A stretch of DNA of 64,000 nucleotides from Simplicispira sedimenti (GCF_022760965.1 NZ_JAKVIJ010000006.1:167459-231458); one strand, 5' to 3'. Positions 26,357 through 35,245 are shown, counted from the first letter of the stretch. Notes: generated by a model not told the origin, from the letters alone. Made by a program: numbers and translations.

Positions 26357-27408
26357 CCTACCTGGCCAAACCCCGGCTGCACCACCCCACGCTGACCAAG
26401 AACAAGGTCGGCTACACACGGCGCGACTACGAGGGCCGCATCTCCACGCTGTGCGCAGGCTGCGGGCACGACTCCATCTCGGCCGCCATCATCCAGGCCT
26501 GCTGGGAGCTCGACATCGAGCCGCACCGCGTGGCCAAGCTCTCGGGCATCGGCTGCAGCTCCAAGACGCCGGACTACTTCCTTGGCGCCTCGCACGGCTT
26601 CAACACCGTGCACGGACGCATGCCCTCGGTGCTGACGGGCGCCAACCTGGCCAACCGCGACCTGCTCTACCTGGGCGTGTCCGGCGACGGCGATTCGGCC
26701 TCCATCGGCCTGGGGCAGTTTGCCAATGCCATGCGGCGCGGCGTGAACATGGCCTACATCGTCGAGAACAATGGCGTGTATGGCCTCACCAAGGGCCAGT
26801 TTTCCGCCACGGCCGACCGCGGATCGCGCAGCAAGAAGGGCGTCATCAACAACGACAGCCCCGTGGATCTGGTGGGTCTGGCGCTGCAACTGGGCGCCAC
26901 CTACGTGGCGCGCAGCTTCTCCGGCGACAAGGAACAACTGGTGCCGCTCATCAAGGGCGCCATAGGTCACGGCGGCGCGGCGTTCATCGATGTGATCAGC
27001 CCTTGTGTCACCTTCAACAACCACGCAGGCAGCACCAAGAGCTACGACTATGTGCGCCAACACAACGAGGCTGTGAGCCGCATCGACTTCATGCCGCAAC
27101 ACAGTGAGATCACCGCCCAGTACGCGCCCGGCGAAACCATCGATGTGCAGCAGCACGACGGCAGTGTGCTGCGCCTGCGCAAGCTCCATGAGGGCTACGA
27201 CCCCACCGACCGCTATGCCGCGCTCAGCTACATGAATGCCCACCATGCGCGCGGCGAAGTCGTCACAGGCCTGTTGTACCTGGACCCGGTGGCCACCGAC
27301 CTGCACCTGTCGCTCAACACCAGCGACACGCCGCTCAACGCCTTGGGTGCCGCGCAGTTGTGCCCCGGCTCACGGGCCCTGGAAAAGATCAACGCGTCCC
27401 TGCGCTGA
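26353..27408 (+). CDS. korB: 2-oxoacid:ferredoxin oxidoreductase, beta subunit
   Basis: 351 residues. Thiamine diphosphate-binding subunit: CAGCGHDSI supplies two cysteines of the [4Fe-4S] cluster, with GIGCSSKTPDY providing another; VSGDGDSASIGLGQF and ENNGVYGLTKGQ form the TPP/Mg motif. The family-typical ISPCVTFNNHAGSTKSYDYV is present near residue 220. Starts with ATG overlapping korA (ATGA). It is followed after 22 bp by the CBS-domain gene on the same strand. Confidence 0.93.
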   Translation: MTYLAKPRLHHPTLTKNKVGYTRRDYEGRISTLCAGCGHDSISAAIIQACWELDIEPHRVAKLSGIGCSSKTPDYFLGASHGFNTVHGRMPSVLTGANLANRDLLYLGVSGDGDSASIGLGQFANAMRRGVNMAYIVENNGVYGLTKGQFSATADRGSRSKKGVINNDSPVDLVGLALQLGATYVARSFSGDKEQLVPLIKGAIGHGGAAFIDVISPCVTFNNHAGSTKSYDYVRQHNEAVSRIDFMPQHSEITAQYAPGETIDVQQHDGSVLRLRKLHEGYDPTDRYAALSYMNAHHARGEVVTGLLYLDPVATDLHLSLNTSDTPLNALGAAQLCPGSRALEKINASLR

Positions 27409-27430
27409 GCCGCTGCACAAGGAGCACCCC

Positions 27431-27871
27431 ATGGCCGAACGCACCGTTTTTCAGTCCCTCTCCCAGCGCCATGTCGTCAGCCTGGGGCCCCAGGCCAGCG
27501 TCTGGGAGGCCGCCTGTGTGATGACCCGCGCCAATTGCGGCAGCGTGCTGATCCTGGACAGCGCTGGCGTGTTGCTGGGCATCCTGACCGAGCGCGACCT
27601 GATGACCCGCGTCCTGGCCAAGGCACTCAACCCCCAGACCACCCTGACATCCGAGGTGATGACGCCCAACCCGCACTGTGTGGAGCCCCACACCAAAGTC
27701 TCCGAGGCCGTGCTCATCATGATCGAGCGGGGTTTTCGCCACCTACCCATCATCACCCCGGCGAACAAAATCCTCGGTGTTTTTTCGGTACGCGATGCCC
27801 TGCCCCGCGAGATTGGGGATGCCGTGAGCCTGGCGGAGTTCAACGACCAAGTGAATGACGCATTGGGGTAG
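27431..27871 (+). CDS. CBS-domain protein
   Basis: 146 residues made of a tandem pair of CBS motifs (CGSVLILDSAGVLLGILTERDLM and FRHLPIITPANKILGVFSVRDAL). CBS pairs bind adenosine nucleotides. An AGGAG lies eight bases before the ATG, and only 22 bp separate it from korB, so it is probably the last gene of the flavoprotein-korAB operon and may report energy charge. No catalytic domain is attached. Confidence 0.9.
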   Translation: MAERTVFQSLSQRHVVSLGPQASVWEAACVMTRANCGSVLILDSAGVLLGILTERDLMTRVLAKALNPQTTLTSEVMTPNPHCVEPHTKVSEAVLIMIERGFRHLPIITPANKILGVFSVRDALPREIGDAVSLAEFNDQVNDALG

Positions 27872-27980
27872 AACCCTGGAATGTCAAAGAATTAGCACTG
27901 CGGCGACATTTATGAACGGTCTGATCTGGGATACTGCCCCCCTGTAATCGGACGAACCTGCATCCAGACAAGGCAGCACC

Positions 27981-28568
27981 ATGAGTATCTTTGACAGGCT
28001 GTGGGGCGGTGGGCGCAAGACAGCCCCCCAACCCAAGGCGACCACCCCTGCCGCACTCAGCGCGGAAGACTCCGATACGCCGGGTTCCGTGGATCGCCGT
28101 ATCCGCCCCCGCAAGAATGCCTGCAAGGGCACCAAGGCACTGATCATCGACGACTCGCCCACCGTGGTGGCAGCACTGCGCAAGGTGCTGCGCTCTGCGG
28201 GCTACCAGACGCGCGAGGCGCTGGACGCAGAGCATGGCCTGACGCTGATGGAGCAAGAGGTGCCGGATCTGGTGTTTCTGGACATCATCCTGCCCGGCAT
28301 GAACGGCTTCGGCGCGTTGCGCGCCATCCGCAAGAACCCATCCACGCAGCATGTGCCGGTGATCATGATCAGCGGCAACGAACACGCCACCGAGCAGTTC
28401 TACGCCAACCGCATCGGGGCGGACGACTTCATGAAAAAGCCGTTCTCGCGCTACGAGATCTTTGCCCGCATCGAGAATTTGCTGGACCCCGAGTTGGTGC
28501 CCCGCCGCAAGATGGATGGTGCCGAGGCCGCTTCGCACTCCACAGGGCACATTTCACCCGTGCCTTGA
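27981..28568 (+). CDS. CheY-like response regulator with N-terminal extension (PilG/PilH-like)
   Basis: 195 residues: a ~50-residue basic, Pro/Ala-rich N-terminal extension beginning MSIFDRLWGGGRK, then a receiver domain with IIDDSPTVV, phospho-acceptor Asp in LVFLDIILPGMNGF, Ser in IMISGNE and Lys in FMKKPFSRYE, and a short basic tail. No output domain. The receiver is most like those of twitching/chemosensory systems. The 109 bp upstream is enough for its own promoter. Confidence 0.88.
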   Translation: MSIFDRLWGGGRKTAPQPKATTPAALSAEDSDTPGSVDRRIRPRKNACKGTKALIIDDSPTVVAALRKVLRSAGYQTREALDAEHGLTLMEQEVPDLVFLDIILPGMNGFGALRAIRKNPSTQHVPVIMISGNEHATEQFYANRIGADDFMKKPFSRYEIFARIENLLDPELVPRRKMDGAEAASHSTGHISPVP

Positions 28569-28727
28569 GAACTTGTCGGTAAATTGCATGTGCCGCGCAG
28601 GCATGGCGCAATGCCCAAGACACCGACACTGCGCATGTGTTGAGCAGCATCGGTATCTGCCGGCCCGCGTGCGCGCGCACCCTGCGGTGCGGCACCCGAA
28701 CGCAGGGCTGTTTCTTGAACAACGCAC

Positions 28728-28946
28728 TCAGGCGGCCGCGGCCTTCTTGAGCACGGAGTAAAGCTGGTCTTTGAGCGAGAGCTTCTCCTTCTTGAGCCGT
28801 TCGATCTCTTCGTGCGAGGCCGAGCTGATGGCTGCTTCCATGTTCTTGATCTTTTGGTCCAGTTCGTTGTGCTGGTCGAACAAGCGCAGGAAGTGGCGGT
28901 CAGTGGTCTTGAGCTGGGTGATCAGGTCGCGGTATTCAGGGAACAT
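28728..28946 (-). CDS. Small coiled-coil protein, YdcH/DUF465 family
   Basis: 72 residues, almost entirely heptad-rich helix: MFPEYRDLITQLKTTDRHFLRLFDQHN is the family's N-terminal signature, followed by HNELDQKI and ERLKKEKLSLKDQLY. Function of the family is unknown. The gene is convergent with the response regulator; 159 bp lie between with no recognisable feature. Confidence 0.9.
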   Translation of the reverse strand: MFPEYRDLITQLKTTDRHFLRLFDQHNELDQKIKNMEAAISSASHEEIERLKKEKLSLKDQLYSVLKKAAAA

Positions 28947-29055
28947 TCAAAGCCTCCACAGGTGACAACAATCCCAGGCCCCACTCCAGAGAGCAGAGCT
29001 TGTCCTTGTTTCACTTTACTCCAGCCCCAGGCCGGTGTCTCCAAAACCCCCTGGT

Positions 29056-29580
29056 TCAAGACAGCCACTTGCCGAGCAACTCTGGATCAGGCACACCGAT
29101 GCTGCGGCGCACCGAGCCGTCCTTGCCCAGCAGCACCACATAGGGCGTGACGTTGGGCCACTGCGGGTCCACGCTCTGGCGAATGGCGGACTCGAAACCA
29201 TTGAAGGTGTACATGCGCGTGGCACCCACGTAGTGCCCAGCATGCTCCAACGCCTTTGCGCCCTGCACATCCATCAGCACCACGACCAGTTCAGCCATCT
29301 TGCGGGTGGCTTGGATGTGGGCAAAAAGCTTGTCGAACGCCTCGGGGCAGCTGGGGCAATACGTGGTCGTGAAGATGTAGGCCGCCGGGCGTGGGCCCTT
29401 GTCCACCAGACGCTGCCAGGTGCTGGTGTCGAACGGCAACACCGAGTTGAGCGTGACCCGCTTGCGCTCCGGGGCGGCCAGCGCCTGCTGCGCCCAGCCG
29501 CCTGTGGCCATGACCGCCGCAGCGGCCAGCACGGCGCGCCGATTGGGCGGACGACTTGAAACCTCAGAAACCAATGTCAT
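29056..29580 (-). CDS. Exported thioredoxin-fold protein
   Basis: 174 residues. N-terminus has a twin Arg followed by a hydrophobic run (NRRAVLAAAAVMATGGWAQQALA), so export by Sec or Tat is likely. A CPSC motif in IFTTTYCPSCPEAFDKL is the redox-active pair and TPYVVLLGKDGSVRR is the cis-Pro region. This layout fits TlpA/SCO-like periplasmic thiol or metal-handling proteins. The start overlaps the stop of the BNR-like gene by 17 bp, linking it to the TonB receptor group; a role in handling the imported metal is inference. Confidence 0.8.
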   Translation of the reverse strand: MTLVSEVSSRPPNRRAVLAAAAVMATGGWAQQALAAPERKRVTLNSVLPFDTSTWQRLVDKGPRPAAYIFTTTYCPSCPEAFDKLFAHIQATRKMAELVVVLMDVQGAKALEHAGHYVGATRMYTFNGFESAIRQSVDPQWPNVTPYVVLLGKDGSVRRSIGVPDPELLGKWLS

Positions 29581-30841
29581 GAATCTTCACCTCTTTTGAA
29601 TTGCGCCACACCACCACCATGCGCTCACCGTGCCGAACGAGCCGGGGAAAGTCATTGTCCCCCTCGGCCTGGCCCAGCACCTGCGCACGGAAGGTCTTTC
29701 CGGCATCCGTGGACGTCCAGGCCTTGAGCGTACTGGTCGCGCCGTCGGTGCTGCGCCAGACCACAGCCACCTTGGAGCCTTGTGCCTGGAGATCGGCATG
29801 CTCTGCTCGGGCATCGGGGATGCGCTGCACGCTGCCAGGCTCCGGGCGCCCATCGGTCGCCAGTCGTGCGTAGCGCACACCCGCCACTGTAGCGTCTCCT
29901 TCCTGGCGAATGCCAAACCACACCGCATGAAAACCCTCCTGCGCTGCCACCAGCGCCGGGCCATGGTGCGGGCAACCGTCGATGCGCCAGCCATCTTCGG
30001 TGGCGCGAACGATATCGGCACTCTTGCCCTGCACATCCAGCACGGCCAGGGCATGGTCACGCACATTGGGCTCGAACACGTGGCGCCACAACGCGCGGAC
30101 GCGTCCGTCCGGTCCCTGCGCCAGGGCAATGCGGCAGCATTCGCAACTGTGGTCGGCCACCTTGATGTCGGGGCCGAACGTGACGCCGCCGTCGAGCGAC
30201 ACGTTGCGGTAGATGGCCGCACCCCGGTAGGTTGATTTGCTGCCCACGCGCGGCGCCGTCTCCAGGTCGCGCTTGTCGATCCACACGGTGTGCAGCGCAC
30301 CCTGGGCGTCAAAGGCGATGGACTCGAATCGGTGGGTGATGATCTGGCGATCCGCATGCACCGTGGCTGGCGGCCCAAAGGTCTTGCCCCCATCGGTGGA
30401 ACGCAGCATGCGAATGAAACCTGTGAAAGGCTTGTCCAGCACCTGCGTGTAGGACACCAGCACCAGGCCCTTGGGTCCAAACAACAGCTTGGGGCGGTTT
30501 TCGCCGTCGGCAGAAATCCTGTCGGTGCTGGTGTCCAGCGTGCGCGGCGCCCCCCATTGCCAGCCCTTTTCCTGGGCATGGGCGGTCTGGACGAACAAAC
30601 GCCCCTGCTCATCAAGCGCCGCCATCCACAGGCTGCCATCGGGCGCAAAGGCGGCACCGGTGCCCAGTTGCGGGCGTGGGGCACGCTCCTTGGTCGGCTT
30701 GGGCGCAGCCGCCTGCGCGGGTGCACCATGGCCTGCATGCTGCGCCAGCGCGGCATGCAGGCCCAGCGCCAGGGCCGCCACGCCCAGGGCGCGCGCGCTG
30801 CGCAGGCCAGCGCGTGCGAAAGAGATTGCGGTGTTCTTCAT
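29564..30841 (-). CDS. Exported BNR/sialidase-like beta-propeller protein
   Basis: 425 residues. Signal peptide (LGVAALALGLHAALAQ) followed by a His/Ala/Pro-rich segment with HAGHG, then a beta-propeller with BNR-like boxes (STDGGKTF, SLDGGVTF, STDAGKTF). A cysteine cluster, HSCECCRIALAQ, near residue ~208, and DGCPHHGP suggest metal binding. Catalytic residues of true sialidases were not recognised. Start ATG 30841 gives MKNTAISFARAGL; ATG 30856 is also possible. It lies 77 bp downstream of the TonB receptor and overlaps the thioredoxin-fold gene. Confidence 0.72.
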   Translation of the reverse strand: MKNTAISFARAGLRSARALGVAALALGLHAALAQHAGHGAPAQAAAPKPTKERAPRPQLGTGAAFAPDGSLWMAALDEQGRLFVQTAHAQEKGWQWGAPRTLDTSTDRISADGENRPKLLFGPKGLVLVSYTQVLDKPFTGFIRMLRSTDGGKTFGPPATVHADRQIITHRFESIAFDAQGALHTVWIDKRDLETAPRVGSKSTYRGAAIYRNVSLDGGVTFGPDIKVADHSCECCRIALAQGPDGRVRALWRHVFEPNVRDHALAVLDVQGKSADIVRATEDGWRIDGCPHHGPALVAAQEGFHAVWFGIRQEGDATVAGVRYARLATDGRPEPGSVQRIPDARAEHADLQAQGSKVAVVWRSTDGATSTLKAWTSTDAGKTFRAQVLGQAEGDNDFPRLVRHGERMVVVWRNSKEVKIHDIGF

Positions 30842-30918
30842 GAGAGTCCCATCCATATGGCAAAACCAGGGAAGCGCGCCACCACATGCCACTACCGGCG
30901 CATGATGGCGGACTGCCC

Positions 30919-33303
30919 TTACTGCATGGCGTAGCGCAGTTCGGTCTGCACCGAGCGCTGCGGCAGCGTGTGTGCCTGCCAGGACTTCTGGTTGGTCACG
31001 TTATTGATACCCAGCGACCACTCCCAGTGCTTGGCAAATTTCCAGGCGGCCTTGAGGTCGAGCTGGTTCACACGCGAGGTGCCGCCGTAGGTGTCGGGGT
31101 GGGTGTCGATGTTCAACTCGGTGTTGTACATGCGGCCACTCCAGCGCCAGGCCGCACCCAGCAACCACCGGGCGTTGGGGCGATAGCTGGCCTGCAGGCT
31201 GTAGCGCTGCTTGGGAATGCGCAACCATTGCTTGCCCACCTGGGCCGGGTTGGCGGCGTTGGCCTTGACCACGGCATCGACCCAGGTGGCGCTGCCGCCA
31301 ATGTCCAGGTTTTTGATGCCCGCGTCGCGCAGTTGCCAGGCGAGTTCCAGGCCATGGGTCAGCACGCGGTCCACATTGCTCACGCGCGTGACCGATGGGG
31401 TGACGGTGCTGTCCGTCTGGCGCAGGATGGTGTCCTTCACGTCGTCGCGAAACAGGCTGGCGCGCAGCCAGTGCTCACCCCAGAACTTCTCGGCTGCCAG
31501 CTCGAAGGAGCGCGACACCTCGGGGCGCAGGTTGGGGTCGCTGGTGGTGATGTTGCTGCCGGTCTTGGTGCCGTTGAACAGCTCGTCCACGTTGGGGAAG
31601 CGCACGCCGCGCCCAAAACTGGCGCGCAGCAGCAGGTCGTCAGCGGCCGTCCAGGCCAGCGACAGCTTGGGGCTGGCCGCATGCAGGCTGCGCTTGGCAA
31701 AGGCCTGCTGCGCCTCGGGGGGGCCAGCAAAATACTGCGAGCCGTCAGAGGCCTCGAAGGACTCCAGACGAAGGCCCGAGGTGAGCATCCAGTCGGGCGC
31801 GAAACGCCAGGCGTCTTGCCCATACAACGCCGTGATGGTGGTCTTGCCGTAGTAGCTCTGGTCCATCGTGGATTCGGAACGGCGCCAGTCCGTGGACTTG
31901 TTCACCACGTTGTCGAGCTGGTAGCTGTTGCGGTGCAGACCAAACACCAGCGCATGGCGGCCACCGCCAAAATCGTTGGCCGTGGGGGTGTAGGTGGTCT
32001 GCAGCTCCAGCGTGTTCCAGCCCGTGCCGTCGCGCCGCGTCACCGTGCCTGCGCCGCCCAGGTCCGCCTGCGGCTGGGGCAGGCTGGCTTGGCGATTGGC
32101 GTCACGCAGCATCTGGTAATGGGTGAACATGGCCGAGGCGTTCCAGCCTGTGGCGTGGCGCGTCTTCCAGGTGGCGCCCAGTTGGCGGTGCAGTTCGTCG
32201 CGCTGGCTGGGTGCGAAGGTGTTGGCCGGGATGTTGAAGCTGTAGCGCCCGTCGTTCACCACCCCGCTCCAGATGGGTTTGCCCGTGGCGTCGCGCAGGT
32301 AGGTGGTGTTGGTCACGGTGCTGTCGCTGCGCCACATCGAGATGCGGCCCTCGATCTCCTGGGTGGCCGACAGGTCGTAGCCCAGGCGCAGGTTGACCGT
32401 GTCCTGCACGCTGTGGTCGGCACCCGTGGCACCAAAGATGGCGCGCTCGCGGCCCTGGGGATCCAGGTCGTACTGGATGCCGCTCACCCGTGTACCCGAG
32501 GAGGCGTTGCCAAAGGCGCCGCTGGTGGCACCGCGCACTGCATTGCCATAGCCCATGGGGTGTCCCTGGCTGTCCTGGTGCTGCACGCCCAGCACGTACC
32601 ACAGGCCGCTGTCCAGGCGCGAGGCCAGGCGGGCCGACAGTTGCTTGCTGCCATAGCTCTCGTGCGTGCCGTACTCGTCAAAGCCCTGGTGGTTGTACTT
32701 GACGCTGGCCGAGGCCTCGAACCCCTTGGGCTTGCGCTCGGTGAGCACCACGGTGGTGCCGATGGAGTTGCCGGGATAGATGGCCGAAAACGGGCCGTAC
32801 AGCGCGTCGATGCGCTCGATGGCCTCCACATTGACCATGTTCCAGCGCGGCGCATCGAAGCGGCCCAGAAAGTTGGAGATCAGATAGCCATCCAGATAGA
32901 CCAGTGCGCGGCCCGGCTGCAGCACGCCATGGCTGCGGCCACTCACGTTGGAATTGCGGTCGCCAAAGTAGCGCTTGCGGATGCTGGTGCTGGGCAGCAG
33001 GGCGGCAGCGTCCTCGGGGTTGAAGATGTTCTGCTCACGCAGTTGCTCGGCGGTTTTGCTGGCCGTGCTGCTGGGCAGGTTGGGATCGAGCTGCGCACGC
33101 GACTCGGTCACGCTGATGGGTTGTAACTGGGCCTCGGTGGCTACGCCCTGGCCCAGGGCGGCCGCAGGGATCAGTGCCAGGGCGGCCGCAGGGATCAGTG
33201 CCAGGGCGGCCGCAGGGATCAGTGCCAGGGCGGCAGACAGGGGGCACAGGCGCAGCAACGCTGCGCCAGAAGACGAACGGGGGTTTCGCACAAGCGACTC
33301 CAA
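30919..33303 (-). CDS. TonB-dependent outer-membrane receptor
   Basis: 794 residues. After the signal peptide come the TonB box-like region (PISVTES), plug domain (SKTAEQLREQNIFNPEDAAALLPS, YLDGYLISNF, ERIDALYGPFSAIYPGNSIG) and a 22-strand barrel ending in aromatic-rich SVQTELRYAMQ. It should bring a chelated metal or other large substrate across the outer membrane using the proton motive force. The ligand is not readable; the neighbouring DUF2946, Cys-cluster BNR and thioredoxin-like genes suggest copper or another metal. The signal peptide core is built from a 24-bp tandem repeat encoding ALIPAAAL three times, a very odd feature covered separately. Confidence 0.88.
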   Translation of the reverse strand: MESLVRNPRSSSGAALLRLCPLSAALALIPAAALALIPAAALALIPAAALGQGVATEAQLQPISVTESRAQLDPNLPSSTASKTAEQLREQNIFNPEDAAALLPSTSIRKRYFGDRNSNVSGRSHGVLQPGRALVYLDGYLISNFLGRFDAPRWNMVNVEAIERIDALYGPFSAIYPGNSIGTTVVLTERKPKGFEASASVKYNHQGFDEYGTHESYGSKQLSARLASRLDSGLWYVLGVQHQDSQGHPMGYGNAVRGATSGAFGNASSGTRVSGIQYDLDPQGRERAIFGATGADHSVQDTVNLRLGYDLSATQEIEGRISMWRSDSTVTNTTYLRDATGKPIWSGVVNDGRYSFNIPANTFAPSQRDELHRQLGATWKTRHATGWNASAMFTHYQMLRDANRQASLPQPQADLGGAGTVTRRDGTGWNTLELQTTYTPTANDFGGGRHALVFGLHRNSYQLDNVVNKSTDWRRSESTMDQSYYGKTTITALYGQDAWRFAPDWMLTSGLRLESFEASDGSQYFAGPPEAQQAFAKRSLHAASPKLSLAWTAADDLLLRASFGRGVRFPNVDELFNGTKTGSNITTSDPNLRPEVSRSFELAAEKFWGEHWLRASLFRDDVKDTILRQTDSTVTPSVTRVSNVDRVLTHGLELAWQLRDAGIKNLDIGGSATWVDAVVKANAANPAQVGKQWLRIPKQRYSLQASYRPNARWLLGAAWRWSGRMYNTELNIDTHPDTYGGTSRVNQLDLKAAWKFAKHWEWSLGINNVTNQKSWQAHTLPQRSVQTELRYAMQ
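33153..33233 (-). repeat. 24-bp tandem repeat in the signal peptide of the TonB receptor
   Basis: Three identical 24-bp units (33153-33176, 33177-33200, 33201-33224) and a 9-bp partial fourth. On the minus strand each unit adds eight residues, ALIPAAAL, to the hydrophobic core of the signal peptide. The unit is a multiple of three, so gain or loss keeps the frame. Confidence 0.97.
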
Positions 33304-33313
33304 AAAACAAATG

Positions 33314-33368
33314 AAAATGGCATGCAGCGCTTATCCATCAAGCGCAGGATGCTATGTTTTTTATAGCG
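33314..33368 (-). repeat. 55-bp interspersed element, copy D, upstream of the TonB receptor
   Basis: Minus-strand reading begins CGCTATAAAAAACATAGC (first stem GCTAT/ATAGC intact) and continues GCGCTTGATGGATAAGCGC (second stem intact), ending GCCATTTT. It fills the gap between the DUF2946 gene and the TonB receptor start and supplies the TAA stop of the DUF2946 gene. Confidence 0.85.
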
Positions 33369-33765
33369 TTTGTGTTGCGGGAGGCCCCCTGGGCGGCGGC
33401 AGCACCACCCAGGCGCTGCGCGCTCCGATGGCGCAGCGGTCAGCGGTGGGCGGGGCCTGCACCGGGTCGGCCAACAAGGTCGCCATGCCCTGTGCGGGCA
33501 ATGCCTGGGCCAGGCTCAGGGCCATCAGGCACCAGGGACATTGCATCGCCAGATCCGCCTGGGACGCCGGGTCTTCGCCCGGCACCGCAGCGTCGGCGTG
33601 CATGCCCCCCACCATGGCGCTGCAGACCTCCATGCCCACCATGCCCGCACCCGCTGCTTGGGCGCGCACCAGCACGGGAGCGCAAGCGCCCCACAGCGTG
33701 AGCGCCGCGAGCAGCCACACACCCAGCCGGTGGCGGAGCAGTGCTGACGGGCGGAACGCGGTCAT
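33361..33765 (-). CDS. DUF2946-type membrane or exported protein
   Basis: 134 residues. Hydrophobic N-terminal helix (GVWLLAALTLWGACAPVLVRAQ), a stretch with Met/Cys residues (MVGMEVCSAMVGGMHAD) and a CPWC motif (AMQCPWCLMAL), as in DUF2946 proteins that often accompany metal (copper) TonB receptors. ATG 33765 was chosen to start at the hydrophobic segment; the frame is open further upstream. Its stop codon and last two residues lie in the 55-bp element. It is probably co-transcribed with the TonB receptor 57 bp downstream. Confidence 0.72.
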   Translation of the reverse strand: MTAFRPSALLRHRLGVWLLAALTLWGACAPVLVRAQAAGAGMVGMEVCSAMVGGMHADAAVPGEDPASQADLAMQCPWCLMALSLAQALPAQGMATLLADPVQAPPTADRCAIGARSAWVVLPPPRGPPATQTL

Positions 33766-33891
33766 GGAGAAAACAGCTTCAGGCGCAGGTGGGGGGGTGC
33801 CACCGAATGGCAGGCACAGACCCGCGCGGTAGCAGGCCCGGATTGTATCGATCACCCAGGCGCAGGCCTGCTTGCGGTGATGCAACGCGCC

Positions 33892-35241
33892 TCAGCCCCC
33901 TGGCGCAGGCAGCCGCAATGCAAACTCGGCCCCGCCCTGGGGATGGTTGCGGGCCAGGAGCTGGCCGCCGTGGCGCTCCACTATGCCGTAGCTGATGGAC
34001 AGGCCCAGCCCTGTGCCCTTGCCCACGGGCTTGGTGGTGAAAAAGGGCTCGAACACGTGCGACAGCACCTCGGGCGCAATGCCCGGCCCGTTGTCGTGCA
34101 GCGTGATGGCCACCCAGCCCGGCTCCTGGCGCGCGGTGATGCGCAGCACCGGCAGCACACCGCCCTGGCTGCTGGCGGCGTCGTAGGCGTTCTGGATCAG
34201 GTTCATCAACACCTGCAGCAACTGGCCCGCATTGCCCAGCACGGTACAGCCGGGGCAGCGCTGGAACTGCACGTCGAAGTCCAGCTTCATGCCCTTCTTG
34301 ACCCAATGGATGGCGCGCTCGACGACCGCATCCATGGCCACGGTCTCGCGCTCCTCACCGTCGAGCGCCGAAAAGCCCTTGAGCCCATCGACGATGCTGG
34401 CCGTGCGCTGCGCACCTTCGATGGTGCCGTCCATCAGCGAAGGCAGGTCGTTCAGGATGTGCTCGATGCGCAACTGCCGCGCCAGCTTGCGCAACTCCGG
34501 CAGCTCCTGGTCACCCAGCGCGGCGTGCACGGCCTCCAGGTACTGGCGCAGGCGCTGGGTATAGCGGTTGAGCGCATGCACGTTGCCCAGCACAAAGCTG
34601 ATGGGGTTGTTGAGTTCGTGCGCCACACCCGCCACCAGGCGGCCCAGCGAGGACATTTTTTCGGCATGCAGCTGCTGCTGCTGGGTGCGCTTGAGTGCCT
34701 CGTGCGCTTCGTGCAACTGGCGGTAGGCACGCTGGATCTCGGCGGTGGGGCGGCCCACGAACACATAGCCAATGCAGCGCCTGCGGCTGTCGTAACGCGG
34801 TGTGGCGGTGAAGTCCACCGGCACGGGCTGCCCAGCGGCATCGCTCAGCATCAGCTCCACACTGTGGCCCTGGCGCAGCGTGAGGGCGCGGTGCATCATG
34901 TTCTGCAGGGCCGCGCCGTCCTGGCTGGGGTGCAGCAGCGACTGCATGGGCGCGCCCAGCAAGGCGTCTTCGCTGCGGCCCGCCAGTTCGCACAAGGCCT
35001 GGTTGGTCTGCTCGATCAGCCCCTGCGCATCGGCCGCCACCAACACATCGGACATGGACGACAGCAGGCCGTAGATGAACTGCTGCGAGGCTTCGAGCTG
35101 CGCGTTCTTCTGCTCCAGCGCCACCTCGTCGCGCAGCAACTGCGAGTACACCTCGTCCATCTTGTGGATGACGTCCAGCCAGGTGTCGTCGCCCACGCCC
35201 TCGGGGTGGCTGGGTGGCTGGGGCTGCGTGCGGTCGGTCAT
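33892..35241 (-). CDS. hoxJ: H2-signalling histidine kinase HoxJ
   Basis: 449 residues, matching the size of Cupriavidus HoxJ. Soluble: no membrane helix. PAS domain (residues ~60-180, FIYGLLSSMSDVLVAADAQG), HisKA with phospho-acceptor in GVAHELNNPISFV, and HATPase with LMNLIQNAYDAA, HDNGPGIAP and GKGTGLGLSIS, all intact. In the known cascade the regulatory hydrogenase HoxBC binds HoxJ and, in H2, stops it from phosphorylating HoxA. It follows hoxC after 4 bp. Here both upstream partners HoxB and HoxA are interrupted, so its function may be lost although its own sequence looks sound. Confidence 0.93.
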   Translation of the reverse strand: MTDRTQPQPPSHPEGVGDDTWLDVIHKMDEVYSQLLRDEVALEQKNAQLEASQQFIYGLLSSMSDVLVAADAQGLIEQTNQALCELAGRSEDALLGAPMQSLLHPSQDGAALQNMMHRALTLRQGHSVELMLSDAAGQPVPVDFTATPRYDSRRRCIGYVFVGRPTAEIQRAYRQLHEAHEALKRTQQQQLHAEKMSSLGRLVAGVAHELNNPISFVLGNVHALNRYTQRLRQYLEAVHAALGDQELPELRKLARQLRIEHILNDLPSLMDGTIEGAQRTASIVDGLKGFSALDGEERETVAMDAVVERAIHWVKKGMKLDFDVQFQRCPGCTVLGNAGQLLQVLMNLIQNAYDAASSQGGVLPVLRITARQEPGWVAITLHDNGPGIAPEVLSHVFEPFFTTKPVGKGTGLGLSISYGIVERHGGQLLARNHPQGGAEFALRLPAPGG

Positions 35242-35245
35242 GGCA

